Shown: positions 13,666 to 26,724 of the stretch, one piece after another
Layout: each line of letters opens with the position of its first letter
Position numbering within the stretch: the stretch's first letter is position 1
NCBI RefSeq assembly: GCF_020080835.1
Contig: NC_058160.1
Location: 24,725,152 to 24,789,151, forward strand
Direction: 5' to 3'
DNA: 64,000 bases
DNA from: Cotesia glomerata
Taxonomy: Eukaryota > Arthropoda > Insecta > Hymenoptera > Braconidae
The notes under the pieces: model-generated
What the model saw: the letters and a program-made list of their open reading frames with translations, nothing else
Databases searched by the model: none
What the model was told of the DNA's origin: nothing
Made by a program: the position numbers and the translations under genes

Positions 13666-13944
13666 TACACGGAAAAAAGAAAACTCGAAAAATTACAGTA
13701 TATAATGCAACGTGGCGCTTCGTGATGAAAACTAGAAAAATTACAGTTTCTAATGTAATTATTACAGATTTTATAAAAATTACATTGCAGAATGTAATAT
13801 TTACATTGAAAGCTCTGAATATTAAATTAAAAAATTGAATTTAGAAAAATGTTATTTCAAACTGTAATTTTTCTAGTTTTGATTACGACGGGACCGATTT
13901 TACATTTTATACTGTAATTTTTCGAGTTTTCTTTTTTCCGTGTA
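13666..13944. mobile_element. TA-flanked MITE with long near-perfect terminal inverted repeats
   Basis: The terminal repeats match over about 36 bp: left ACACGGAAAAAAGAAAACTC and onward, right ending CTTTTTTCCGTGT. TA stands at both outer edges, consistent with TA target duplication and Tc1/mariner-type mobilisation. Internal sub-repeats (TTACAGT, CTAGAAAAATTACAG) also pair across the element, so nearly all of it can fold into one hairpin. No coding capacity. Confidence 0.8.
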
Positions 13945-16236
13945 ATCATCAGAAGTTCTTTGATTGCCAATTGACTGTGGATAAATGTATAATCTACTAT
14001 CATTCATTTCTTTTATTTACAGTTTAATTTTCTAACTATTTTCAAACACAAAGTTTAATTATACAATTTATCAAAGAAATATTCAAGCCCAAAAATTAAG
14101 GATAAAAAATTTACTCCATTATAATTTTAATTGTTCTTGTTTTGGATTTTATTTACTACAAATGCCTGTAAATCTAAGCCAATCACTTTGATCAATCTAG
14201 ATGTAAAGTTATGGTATAAAAAAAAAATCTACTGTACTGCAAGAACTTTAATAGGTGTTAGTTGTTCTACCATATCAGGCGAACGCTGTAAATTAAAAAG
14301 ACAAATTCTCTCCAAATAAGTAGCTGGCTAATGAAGTGACGTGATGAGTACTATTAACTAAATAAAACGATTCGACATCAATATTTGAACTATAATTTAA
14401 AATTATAAGTTTAACTACATAAACATGTCTATCTACAAATGATCTCAGTAGATCCTAAACTTAACAGAATGCAGTCTCAAAGTTTCTGCACTTAACACGG
14501 AACTCATGACTTTCGAGGTATCCTGAGCAGTTGCGTGTGCAAGACGGGTTACTTCTTGTAAAGTTAAACAAGTCGAGAAAGAGAGAGAAGGAAAGAGAGT
14601 AAGATCCTGTACCGTGTGAATCGAAACTATGCAAGAAGGAATTTCGATAACGGATTAAAGGTCGAGGATGCATGCAGAAGTGTTGCATTATCCTTTTAGC
14701 TAAAAGGGAAATCAACAAATTCTTAAAACAATTGAAATATTTAGCAAATTATTTTATTTATAAAATAAACTACTGAGATAAAACAGTGAAATGTATTAAA
14801 ATATTAAGATCAAAATTTTTTATTATTTTTATTTTATTTATTCTGATGCCTTTTTCTATTTGGGTAAACAAACGGCGCTTAAGGATCACGAAATAGATAT
14901 CCGAAAAGATAATTCTGGGACAGTGGTGCGAGAAGTAAAGGGAGTTACTCGTTTTATCTTTATCTCTCTCATTCTTTGCGAACTGGGTTCTGTGTGGTAG
15001 TGTCGGTAAGGCTTTACTTGTCGTTCACTGAGAACTGGATTCGTGTTGTCAGCGTTCGGTACACGTACTACGAACGCGAACCTAGTTAACACGGGCCTGA
15101 TACGGATCTACATGCTTGCCGCGGTGGCCCGATAAATACTTATGAGCCACCTTTCGTAATGATCCGCGCGCGCGACAACCGTTCCTACTTGTGAGGTTGT
15201 ATAAATACTTATACATTCTATACTTAATACTGCACATGCTCAAATAATTTATTACGCCAGTACCATTAATAGTAAGTCACTTTAGAATTGTAATTTTTTC
15301 AATTTTTCGAAATATATTATGCTGATTACATAAAGCACCTGAGAATTTTTTGAAGTTTCTGAAAGTCAAAAATTTTTTGAATAAAGTAAAATTATTTTAT
15401 AAACATTAATAGAAAAATTAATTTGATTTAATAGACTTGATTTTGAATCAAGAAAATTCTTTTGAAAGAAATAGATTGTCTTGCTTTAAAAATTTTTTTT
15501 CTTGGTTTCGGATTTTTTTTTGGCTTCTAAATAATTCAACTTATTTTCATCAAGAAATTAATTCATTAAAATGGTTCATTTCAAAAATTTATTGAACCAA
15601 AAAATTCGTGATTGGACAATAATTTTTCTTTTCTTTCATTTAAAAATTTTAATTTATCGATTTAAGGAAAGTTATCTATTCAACAAATAGATCAGAATAT
15701 TTTGAAACAAGAAGAAAATATTATTCTTGACTCAAATAATTTTCTTACAGTAATAGAAATAATATTTTCTATCAAATAATATTCTAATAGATTAATTATT
15801 ATGTGATAAGTAGTAATTAATTTATTTTACTAAATGAACAAAAGATTTGAAATTTCAAGCTTTTACAACTTCAGTAGAATAAATATGAATGAAAGAGAAA
15901 GAAGATGAGCGAGAAAAAGGATTTAGCATTTATCTGTTGGTTACTGAAGAATTATGTAAGTAAGCGAGAGTTTGAGAATCCGCGAGGCAACGACGGCGCC
16001 CTCGGAATCGCGGCGCCTTTTCGAATAGGACTCGGCCTCGTTCTTCTCAGAATGGGAAGACAGTCAGCGACGCGACGACTATGCTGGATAGGGCCCCGTA
16101 CGGTATACGGTGTTCGATGTATAGAAGTGACTAAGATACAAGAGGACGAAGGCCCATTACATCCAAGGAATTGGAGATCGAGGACGAAGAAGCAAGACGA
16201 ATAGTGGGGACTCGTGAGGCGAGGGAAGCTCCCGCG

Positions 16237-16244
16237 TATAAAAG
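16237..16244 (+). promoter_or_regulatory. Candidate TATA box in a GC-rich island
   Basis: A TATAAAAG octamer sits in otherwise GC-rich DNA (CCCGCG before it, CCGCGAGG shortly after), the setting of a core promoter. No downstream coding exon was recognised, so its use is inferred from the motif alone. Confidence 0.25.
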
Positions 16245-16852
16245 AAAAACCGCGAGGACGGTGGATAGGAAGAGGGGCCGAAGAACGTTAAGGACCACCC
16301 GAGAGAGGAGTTGAGAACGGGGATACAAACCGTCGGCGCTCACCGAAGGCCTTTGGGGGGTCCCTTATCTTCTCAGAGTTCATCCGGGATCTGCCCACGG
16401 TCTTTACTTTTTCCTCTGTCTCCTTATTCTTCATCTTCTTTTACATCTATTCACTCTCCTCCACCACCACCAACACCACCCCCTCGTTCTCCTCATTCTT
16501 TATTTCGTTGAATCCATTATCGATCGATTCTTTACGCAACTTACTCCGGCATAGATCCATGAAGAAATTTACAAATGTACACGCGAAGAAAAATGCTTGC
16601 AAAAAACACAATCAAAAAGTTGTGGCTTTAAGTCAATTTTTATCAAAGATTGTTAATCAAGAATGTATTAAAGTTATTTTTATTAAAAATAAAAGACAAT
16701 CCCACACATATTTTTTTAATAAATTAATTCAAAGAAATACTGGCTTAATAAAAAAGTTTATTTAAAAGTTTTCTTTACACAATTTTTAATAGAAATTCAA
16801 AAATTATTAGCTTTTCTTTAAAACAAAAACTAAAGAATATTTATTATTGCAG

Positions 16853-17033
16853 TGAAAAAAAAAAATTCTGGATTGGAGCGTAAATTTTCTTGGCTCAAGA
16901 AAATATTAAGGAAGATTACAAATTTCTTAAATGAAGTCAAAGTTTCTTGAGCCAAGAAAATTTTTTCTTGCTCCAAAATAACTTTTGTCTTCCTTAAAAT
17001 TTTCTTGGTGCAAGAAGTTTTTTTTTCTGTGTG
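16853..17033. repeat. MITE family M2 copy
   Basis: The ends are A-tract and T-tract rich (AGTGAAAAAAAAAAATTC at left, TTTTTTTTTCTGTGTG at right). The interior carries direct and inverted copies of TTTCTTG(G/A)(C/G)(T/C)CAAGAAA. The same organisation occurs at 40886-41107. Non-coding. Confidence 0.45.
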
Positions 17034-18162
17034 ATTTTATTGAATTTACTAAAAAAAATCCTTGTTTTGGCTATATATTTTTTTTTCTTAGTGTATTTAA
17101 TGCTAAATTATAAAATTTCTACAAATATCAATTACATCAATCATAAAGCATCGAGTCTGGTGTTGTAAATTTGAATATTCATGATAAATTCCGTGGACTT
17201 CCAAATTTTTTTGGTGTAAAAAATTTGTAAAAATCAATAAATTCTCATGCCAAAAAAAAATAAAATGAAGTTTTTTTTTTAAATTCAAGTACTGCTCAGA
17301 AAAAATAATTTGAAAATTTAAAAGGGATAATTTTTAAATGGTAGATGTTATTTCAGATGAACATGAAGAACGATAATATTCAAAAGCACGCGATGACAAA
17401 ATTAGTAGAAAATGAAGCTGTCTCCAGGTAAACGAATCTCTGTTAATCTTCGGGACAATCAAATCAGACTAGCTGTGCACGCGTGTCTGCAGAGCGGTCC
17501 CACGAATTGAAGAAAAGAGAAAGAGAAATAAAAATAAGGTGAAAAAAAGTAAAAAAGGAGAGCTTCAGGATCAAGAAGGAGCGAGAGGCAGACGGACGGA
17601 GGAACAGAGGAACAGAGGGACATAGAGTAGCGGCGCTTGTGCGGAGGCCGTCGGATTCGAATGAACACAGCTAAACTAAACGAAAAACGAAGAGAAGGGT
17701 AAGCCACGTTTAGTTCGGATGTTCGTATGTGAGATTGTCCTCGGTGGTCGTAAGCGCAGAGGCAATCACGAGGACTACGACAACGACGTGAGATCCGTTG
17801 GGCCCGCATGTGAACGCTCATTGTCCTCCGGACGTGTACGCGCCCATAGTCCATAGGTACCTTAATGTCGGCAGGATAAAAGCGTGGGTAGCCTTTGTTT
17901 CTTGTAAGCGTGAGCAAGACCGAGTGGCTCAGTACCAGCTACTGGGCACTGCGGGTAGTCCTCAGCTTGGACTCACCGATTTAACATCATTTTATACCCT
18001 TACTTTACCAATTCATCTTTTTCAGTCCCATTACAATCCATTACCATTTCGTTATTTATTCTCATTATTGTTTATTCTTTTAATTATTTAATTATTTATC
18101 AACCTTAAATCCCCATTATTCGTTACTTATTAATAATAAATATGATTTTATTTGATGAAAAT

Positions 18163-18362
18163 AAAGTTAGCCGATATCTAAAAATTTTTTTAATTTTTTT
18201 TATTGAAAAAATTATTAAAAAAAAATTAATTAAAAAAATTTCACATGTAGAAAGTTTTAAAAATTATACGTGCAATTTTGTAAAATTATTTTTTTTGTTC
18301 TAATTTAATTAATAAAAAAAAAATCAAAAATTGTTGAACGTCGGTTAATTTTAATATCATTT
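18163..18362. repeat. Probable MITE family M3 copy (decayed)
   Basis: Starts with AAAGTTAGCCGATATCTAAA and contains AAAATTTCACATGTAGAAAG followed by AAAATTATACGTG. Related wording occurs in the elements at 25181-25638 and 29060-29510. The ends are not clean and the copy is AT-saturated. Confidence 0.35.
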
Positions 18363-21300
18363 TTATTTGTATCACATTGACAGTGTTTTACAAAAATATT
18401 TTCTAAATAGAAAGATAAGAAGCGCAGTCATTCTATTTAGCTTAGCTTATGTGGTTTACATAGTATTAAATTAAATTAAATTAATTTTGGTCATTATTCG
18501 TTACTTTTAATTTCAATTACAAATATTCTTCTTTTTTTTTGTATTAATTTTTATAATTACTGAAGTTAAGTTTAATGCCTGGTTAAAGATAATTGATAAA
18601 AATATGGTAGAATTTAAAGCAATACGCAATTTTGCTATATTGAATTTTCAACTTATTAAATTAATTATCTCTACAATAAAATAAGCATTAAAATTTGGCA
18701 AGAATTTTGAATGATCCTTGCTATTAATTACAAACACCACTCTCTAAATCTCAAACAGTGAAAATCACTAAAAAATGGTAAACATAAGCTAATAATTTAC
18801 TTATAGCTGTGAAAGAGTGAACAGTCACCGTTTAAAATAAAACGAGAGAACCCACCACGATGTATCGATGTGACGTTTTCGTTATCTGGTATATATAGAT
18901 GCCCTCACTGAAATTACACTCCAATTTTGCTAGTTCTCCGCCTCTGGGAATAATGCTCGAGGTTGGTACCACGGTGTGGTACCCAACCTCATTCCTCGTG
19001 GCACTCTTTCCACCCACCTGGATAGTTCATTCCTCTCCGCCCCTTAGCCATACCAAAGGAAGGACATTATTAATGTCAGTACGTCAGCGAGAACGTCGCG
19101 CGTATATTCTTCCGTCCTCTTCTCTTCCTAGAGAACAGCTCGCATGTCTACGCTATTACCCGGACCCGCCAGTGCGATATATAATTCCGCGTTCACCGAT
19201 AATTATTATGAGCCAACCGAGCAACCGAGCTTCCTGTGTCATGACAATGCGACGACGCGGGACGACAAGGTGGATATGTCCTCGTATTCCCGTCACGTAT
19301 TACATAGTAAAGCCTTGACGTTTTATATTATACACCGACAAGCACATTCTCCACCAATTTTATTCCCGATCAAGAGTCCTCATTTTGTTCACCTGTACCG
19401 ACAAGTTCACCCTACCTTTACTTCTCTCGTATGAATCTTTGATACGTAGATACCCTAAAAGAGATAGAAAAAAAAAAAAAAACAAGCGACACGCTTCACC
19501 TTTCTGCACCATTGGTAATAAAGTGACGTTTTATCCAAGCATGCGATTCCGCGATAAACTTTGAAAATTTATTTGGCATCCCTTGCTCTATGTTTCTCCG
19601 CTTTTTCAATTTCTTTCTTGGCTTTCTTCTTTCTCACTGGCATATGCCTTCACCGATCCTCAATTTTTATGCTCCATCTTTCCTTGTATCTCTTTCATTT
19701 TTTTCATGACCCTTCTTCCTCGCACCCTCTAAGAAACGATATTAAACCGCGACGCTACCGTGCCACTACCGGCCACGCAGATCTTTTTATTTTATTTATT
19801 TATAAATTTTTCTTACTTTTTATCCACTCTCCACTCTCTAGAGTACCATCACTCAAGTATTCAAGTACTCTTTTTTTGCTGCTGATATTCTCTTCATCAT
19901 ACGCCAACAGTATATATAACATAAATGTATATATGTGTATAAATGCAAATGTATGACTAGCAAACTCGTATGACGCGTGAGTAAACGCGATTTCACATCA
20001 CACACAACAAACTTATAAACTTATCGTTATCGTGCTGCATACGATCTAGTTGTTACGCTCACATATCATATCATATCACATGATGGATTACATGCGATGT
20101 TACATATGTCGTAGTTCATGAATTGGCACTTGAGAATCTCTACAAGGCTCTTCTGGGAGCGATCATCTTCCAGTCTACCTGCATATCCGTGATAATCCTA
20201 ATGCACCTTGCTCTCGCCGAGCGTAGTATTCATGTTTACTCGAATTTTCTATACGAAAATAGAAGCAGTTTGCCTGCTGGGAAAATTCTTACTGTGGTTA
20301 GTTAGAGGCACTGTCATATATTTCAACCATCGGCAAAAGAACAAAAGCCTGAGGTTTTGTTTAATGACACTTTGAGACGTAAATTAAAGGAGGAGAAGAA
20401 AACTAAAAAAAAAGGGAATTAATTATAAAGAGTAAGGTCACAAATCAGAAATTTCAATTTGTTATCGGGATGATCTAAAACCTGGAAATTTAGTGTGAGA
20501 ACTCGATGATGACACGCCCACTAGATTACGAGTTTGAGAGCAGTCTTAAAAAAGACAAAAAAAACTTATTTGAATACTTTATCGAATAGTTTAAGAATCA
20601 TCGATTTAATTGCATGTCATTTTTATTTCTCGTGCGACCTCCGAGTGACCTTTTGTTGGTTTTTTTTAGCAATGTCACTGTTTAACAGTCTGTAGATTGT
20701 TTGTCGAACTTAAAATTACTAATTTATGCAGTATAAAATATTTTTCATGACGAAGTTTTAACAGTTCAGCGGCTAGTAGTACCACTCGAGGTGAGTTGTA
20801 CATAGAATATATAATATAAAATAAATGATATACCTTAGATCTTTATATTTTATAGCTCTAGAAAGAAATATCATGCGACGATGCATACAAAAAGGAGAGA
20901 GGAGGACAATTGTTATACTTGGTTGATGCTTCGTGTCGAGGTTACTTTTCCAAAAGTTCTCGACGTTAATAATTGTCAATGAAATATGATAGTTGCGAGG
21001 AAAGTATTATGTAGAATCATTATACCCTCGGAAATGAATCCAGGTCTAAGAAAATAAATTTTAAATTAGACTTGGAGACATCGTGTACTTGTGCACAATC
21101 ATGAGCACGACATTAAAAGTATAAATGTTTTTTTTGCTGAATAAAACTCATGAGTTGCATCAAGACATTTGTTAGTTGCGAAGAAATACATGGTGGCATG
21201 ATAATTTCAGTGAAATTACTTGGTCAACAAGATAATGAAAGAACACGATGACATTTTTGGGACGTTTGTACTACCTTAATCAAGCTTTTATTGTTGATAT

Positions 21301-22510
21301 TACTAATGAAGCATCACGATTGTAAAGTAATAAAATTATTCTAGAAACTTTATGCATAATATCTGTCACTACTTGTAATAGACGAGTTGAGAATAAAATA
21401 AAAGTTTGCATGTCATCTAAACAGTATCTGGCTACAAATTATAGTATAACAAAGACACGTGGAATGTTCCTCATCGTCATCATCATCTTCTTTACCACTG
21501 AACTGTCTGGGTGTACATTATGAGGAACTTATTTTTATTTCTTCAGTTAAAGTTGTATCATACTTATATTAACTTCTCTCAAAACTAATTCTACATGTCG
21601 TTGCGACCATGGGAATCGCGGGAGCCTGGAATTACAACATTTATGTTCCAGTGTGTTCCCGGCATGGTGAGCAAACGGAAAAAGGAACATGAGATAAGAG
21701 GAAGAAAAAGAATTAACAGAGATACGAAAAAAAGTGAAGGACAGAATAGCAAAAAAAAGAGTTGAGAAAAAATAAACTAGTGAGAGAAGAAAAGAATTGA
21801 GGAACGAAAAAAACTTAGATAGGATTCCGCACGCAAATTCGACGTTAACGTTAGAGAAACGTTTAATTTGACGAGTCCCCCAAAATGGCACGCGATCGTT
21901 TTCGTTTGCTTTAAAAATGTGAGACCAGGACGAGCTATCTTCTCCCCCTTTTGGAGGAGTATACCGATCTTTACTGTCTCCCCGCGCCTATGCAGCTGCC
22001 TCGTTATCGACTAAATTAAACGGCTATGACAAATAACTAGAATTTTCAAATTATCTAAATGCTATAGTCTATCTGATAATCTCTTTCAATTTTATAGACA
22101 AACCCCTTACTGAGGAACTTTTTAACTGTTTGCACAACGAACTGTCATTACTGAATATCAATCATCATTTATTGCTTTCAAGTTTATATTCTTTAGAATC
22201 TACTTCTCATGTTCGTTTTGTTTACTCTAAATCAATTATTTATTTAAAGAAAATTATAGTTTACTTTTTTTCGGTATTTTTATTTAATATATCTTCTATG
22301 TCTTAATTAAATTTTTATCAATTTAGAATTTTAATTTTTTTGCTATAATGCAAATTTCAAAAAATCTAAGATGTGTCTATTATTTTTTGAAGATATAGGG
22401 TAGCCGTGATAATTTAATTAATTAAAAAAAAAAAGTAAAAATATCATTTACTCTTTAAATTAATTGAAAAGAAGAAAAAATTTGGCAAAATATAAATTTA
22501 AATTGATTAT

Positions 22511-23261
22511 TTAAGGTTGTTCGGACACTAATGCACTTGTGAATATCACAAGCTAATTTTTTGATATGTTATGAATTGCCTGCTATCTCATACGTCTAAA
22601 TTAATTTTTTGGATTAGATCTGACGAAAGGTTATCCTTTAATAAATTATTAAAAAATTGAAATTTAACATCTAGCCTATAGAGACTATTGGCGGATTGCA
22701 CATATATCGATTTATTTGACTACCTCATAGGAAGATTAAAAAACAAAAAACTTGTATTTCAGTCAATCAACTTTCGTAGAATACGTTAAAAATAAAATGA
22801 AAATTTTCTGACGAAAGCTTTTAAAGATATTTTAATGCAAAAGATGAGAAATTCACGAAAATTTCAGGCCGACATATTTAAAAATAAATAAACCACGTGA
22901 TTCAGCGCAGTCTGGCAACATTGCACAGAACAGAACGCGCGAATTTTGAATTTTAATAATTCCTGTGTATATTTATGGGTTATGTTTTTCAACTCAACAC
23001 TAAACACTACACAGCTAGATAAATATAAACAGCTGTTATGCGCGGTGTTGCCAGGTCTGAGTTTTGTGAAAAAAATACTTGAGTCAAACATTGACTATTT
23101 ATTGTTTTTGTTAATGAAATTATTTAATTATTTTAATTAATAATAATGTAAGGTAACGGTTAAATTATAGTAATGAATTTTCGTATTCAAATTTTTAATT
23201 TTGATGAAAAAAAAATTTAGATTCTATTATGACTTACGGGGTACTGTCCGTGCAACCTTAA
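22511..23261. mobile_element. TTAA-flanked non-autonomous element (piggyBac-like MITE)
   Basis: The left end reads TTAAGGTTGTTCGGACACT. The reverse complement of the right end reads TTAAGGTTGCACGGACAGT, 16 of 19 matching. TTAA at both outer edges is the hallmark target of piggyBac-superfamily transposons. An inner inverted repeat pairs GTCTGGCAACATTGC (near 22911) with GCGGTGTTGCCAGGTC (near 23043). Reading frames inside are unrelated to transposase, so the element would depend on an enzyme from elsewhere. No link to the fragment at 2-376 can be shown. Confidence 0.6.
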
Positions 23262-25180
23262 AATCGAAAATAGATGTTGTAAAAGTTTTAGTTCTTAAGC
23301 AGCTTTTATCCTTCACTATGGAGAGAATTTATTTTAACTTAATTTCTTTGATTAAGAAAAATCTTTGTCCATAATTTGACGCCTAACTACCTAACGTTTG
23401 GTGTTTTTTCAATTTTGTAATAAATGCAATATAAATGATAAATATACGAGTACATCATATGAAAAAATTTAAACTCTGATATTAATATTAATATTATCTA
23501 TTCCAAGATTAAGACAGTCAGTTAAAATTTATTAGGTTCTTGAGATTTATATTTAATAAAACAAAAGTCTAGTAAAATTTCATTAATACCTTCTATTGAA
23601 AGATTTCACGCAACAACTGCCTTAATACGTATTATTTTTTCGTGTAAGAGTAGCTAATAAATTTAATTTTTAGCTGTCAATAGATAACACAAAGTACTAA
23701 ATATCTGACTCGACGAAATAAATAAAAGCTCAACAGCGATATATAATTCACCGCCCTTTTTTTAACACTCCTATTAATACTATCACTAATCAGATAGCAC
23801 ACATGCGAGTGAATCGATTTTTAGATTATTTTCGGAGAAATGTAGGTACTAAGAAGACTAATAAGTTATTTGAACAGTAGGAATCTGAAACTCATCAAAG
23901 TTCGAGCATTATTTGAGTAATATCAAATAGTTGTCGAAAGATAAAGATTTCGAATAATATGAGACACAAATTTATATAATACTAAAATTGAAATGTCATC
24001 GTTAAATGTCGTTTTGAAAAATAATTTATTGAATATGAAAAAAAAATATTTTTTTAGTTTGTAAGTTTTTAGTTATTCTGAAACTCAAAACAAATCCAAG
24101 GTTTTATTGTAAATTTTTAAATACTCATAGACAAATTAAATAAAATCTGACCTGAATTACTTAAAATTTGAAGTAAATTTGTCGGATTAACATAATGTGA
24201 CTTTGAAAATCATAAATATAAACAGCAGGAAGATGATGATTTCATAGACTAACAGGAGCAAAGCGCACGTTATTATTAACTTGAAATAAGCGTTTGAATA
24301 ATTTAAATTGATATGGCAAGCGAGGAATTGCTAATTGTTGGTTCGCTTTCTTGCCACGCTTTGTTGGAATGAGGGAGAAAAAGGTGGGGGTGGCCAACAG
24401 CCGTATCTCTCTTTGCACTGTTTCATGAGTCGTGTCGACGTTTATGTAGTTTCCACACTGATTTCTCATACGTACGTGCCACTTAATGTTCGTGCGAAAA
24501 GAACTTACAGTAACTCATTTGTAATTAATTACTGCGAATTAATACTATTGTATTATATAGTATCATTTAAATTGTGTAAGTGTATGTATGAAAACATATT
24601 ACAGCATTAAAAAAGGTTAAACGTCTTACCAGGTAAAGGGAAACGACAGTTTAAATACAATACAGAGGAACATTAAGATATGAAGCAAAAAATTTTTCGT
24701 CGAAAAAAAATATTCTAATTGCGTTTTTTGCCAGTTTAAAAAAGTTGATAAGAACTGTATGGCTCATTTTTTTACAGCTTGTAGAAGTAAAAATAAAAAA
24801 AAAAATTAGACAAGGAAGTAAAAATTGGGAATATTCCTTGTGTAGGTTGATTTGAATTTTCAGGGGTTCACACGTTCTAAAGACTCAGCAAAGTTGGAGG
24901 TAAAAAGAGCAGTCAGTTTAGCTGGCTCGCAAGACGCTAAGATACGACTGAAAGACGAGGACGAAGCTAACGACCAAACGTCACGAGACAATACCCAAAG
25001 AAAACGCGATGGCACGAGTCGCAACACAGTAAACCATCAACGATAATATTTGACAAGTTAGAAAGTTTCAGCAATAAGACTTGTGTTCATTTTATTAAAA
25101 ATTAATTATCCTGCTGGACTGAGTCATTCTGTGCAGTCATCTATTTTACCATTCAATATTTTACAGAGCACAATGCCCGA
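23262..25180. other. AT-rich stretch with two small GC-richer islands
   Basis: Islands lie at 24310-24510 and 24860-25050. The second has a plausible splice acceptor (TTTTCAG) and an open frame rich in Lys, Arg, Asp and Glu on the plus strand, but no homology is evident. No gene is called. Confidence 0.35.
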
Positions 25181-25638
25181 CTGCCCAATTTCAAAACACA
25201 GTAACTGACAATTTTAAGATTTTTTAAAAATTTTTCTTATTAAAAAAAAAGTTTTCGGGCTAAATTGATAAAAAAATTCGATTTATGAATAGAAAATACT
25301 TGAATATCAATATTTTTAAAAAAAAATATTTGAAATTAAGCTCTGAAAGTTATAAAAAATGCAATGACACTGAAATTGACAGACATTAGAAATTTTTTTA
25401 GAATTTTATAGCAATTAAATTATTATAAAAAATAATTTAATTAAAAAATTCCACATGTGAAAATTAATAAAAATTATAAGTGAAAATTTTTAGAAACATT
25501 TTTTTATTGTAATTGATTTGTTAAAAAAATTTTTAAAATTGACAGCTGACAGCTAACTTCAGTATCATGAAATGCAGCAATACTAAAAAAAAATCATATA
25601 TAAAAATTTTGCAGTTACTGTGTTTTAAAATTGGGCAG
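25181..25638. mobile_element. MITE family M3 copy with clear terminal inverted repeats
   Basis: The left end is CTGCCCAATTTCAAAACACA followed by GTAACTG. The right end is CAGTTACTGTGTTTTAAAAT followed by TGGGCAG, its inverse over about 27 bp. An inner palindrome pairs ATGACACTGAAATTGACAG (near 25365) with CAGCTAACTTCAGTATCAT (near 25549). The interior is AT-rich and non-coding. It lies about 280 bp beyond the last recognisable BRIP1 exon. Confidence 0.7.
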
Positions 25639-25914
25639 CCGTATAGCTCTTGTTATTACATTTCATTGAATACTTTACATGATAATCTTTTTATCATGCA
25701 TCAGTGAAAACTTTACGATATTGAAGTTAGTAGATATTTTTTTTTAAGAAAATAAATCATTATAAAATGTAATTAAAGTTTGCACCTAGTGTTTAAAATT
25801 TTCTACATTGCATATTTTAAATTTATGAAAGACAAATACTCAACTCTCACTGACTTCAATATAATAAATTTTTAGTTATTTAAAAATTTTTACTTTTAAA
25901 TAATAAAAACTCAC

Positions 25915-26724
25915 GAGCATAGTGTTCCTGCCACGCCAGAGCTCCACAGAGTAATGCTAAAGTTTTTCCACTGCCTGTTGGACTCTCCAGCAACGCATGT
26001 TCTTCTTTAGAACAACCCCGAATTAGCTTTAAAACCAATAACTTTAATTATTATCTTAAAAATTCATGAACATATAAATTATAAATATAAATACTTACAG
26101 CATTCATCACTGCAATCTGTGAAGAGTAAGGCTTCAATGGGAACTTGACGTCAACCCCAGCAATCATCACAGAATGACCAGATTGGACTGGTAACCTTGG
26201 TATTCTCGTTTTACCCTTATCATCATCTTCATCGTCAGTCATAAGTTCCTCGTCATTCCCATTGGTATTCTGTCTTTTGGATTCTCTTTCCAGCGGACTT
26301 ATATTTCGTTTCTTTAAAAATTTATGGAGTGACGCCTGGGTCTTCTTATTTGGCTGCCACTGAAACATTCCTGATGATCCTTGGAGTGATAGTGGTAAAT
26401 TTGATTTATTCTCTGATTTATCGTCATTTTCTAAATTTTTAAAAGACAATTTATTAGATAGTCAGTTATTGAATTAAAGTTTTCATAAAAAATTTTTTAA
26501 TAAAATTTAATTTTACCTCCTTCTGAAAGTAGTGCACTGCGTTTGTTAGGAGACAGGCTAGAGTCTAAACTCGCTTCATCTGAGGATACTTCTAAATTAT
26601 GGTTAGGAAATTGTAGAACAAAAGTTGGAGGTGCTTCATTAGTTGTTGAGAAAAATTTTGATGTTTTAGATATTACTATCTTTGATGGTTGAAATTCATC
26701 AGATGAATCATCCTCGGACATCAT
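25915..26724 (-). CDS. BRIP1: BRIP1/FANCJ-type DEAH helicase, N-terminal three exons only
   Basis: Three exons join in phase. Exon 1 is 26724-26517 (start at the MMSEDD double ATG, donor GTAAAA, phase 1). Exon 2 is 26430-26099 (donor GTAAGT, phase 0). Exon 3 is 26026-25915 (donor GTGAGT, phase 1). The first 150 or so residues are acidic, Ser/Lys-rich and probably disordered. Then comes a Q-motif segment (DVKFPLKPYSSQIAVMNA) followed by Walker A in ALLESPTGSGKTLALLC and GALAWQEHYA. This order and wording match FANCJ better than the related RTEL1, XPD or DDX11 helicases. FANCJ is an iron-sulphur 5'-3' DNA helicase acting in interstrand crosslink and replication-fork repair. The Fe-S cysteines, the DEAH box and motifs III-VI were not found anywhere to the left on this strand. 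The gene is therefore truncated, misassembled, or has a very long intron. An acceptor upstream of the ATG implies a 5' UTR intron. Confidence 0.85.

Larger units (their letters stand above)
13945..22510. other. Gene desert with GC-richer unique islands
   Basis: No gene could be supported. GC-richer unique islands lie at about 14460-15190, 15900-16560, 17440-17960, 18830-19440, 19500-19960, 20040-20320 and 21580-22020. They hold overlapping open frames on both strands with no recognisable protein, which argues for regulatory DNA or untranslated exons rather than coding sequence. AT-rich repeat-derived DNA lies between them. Confidence 0.4.

Noticed and set aside
15905..16343. Arginine-rich frames around the GC-rich island
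   Set aside because: Overlap on both strands and lack any familiar motif; only the TATAAAAG motif was kept, at low confidence.
18899..19434. Overlapping 90-140-codon frames in a GC-richer island
   Set aside because: Several frames are open at once on both strands, as expected from composition; no domain is recognisable.
20123..20305. 60-codon plus-strand frame with a hydrophobic segment (possible membrane exon)
   Set aside because: It starts at TTG, with no clear splice sites or homology; the island may be regulatory. Not called as a gene.
24852..25046. Charged plus-strand frame with an upstream TTTTCAG, considered as an exon
   Set aside because: No start, no donor in phase that is convincing, and no homology; it is not on the BRIP1 strand.
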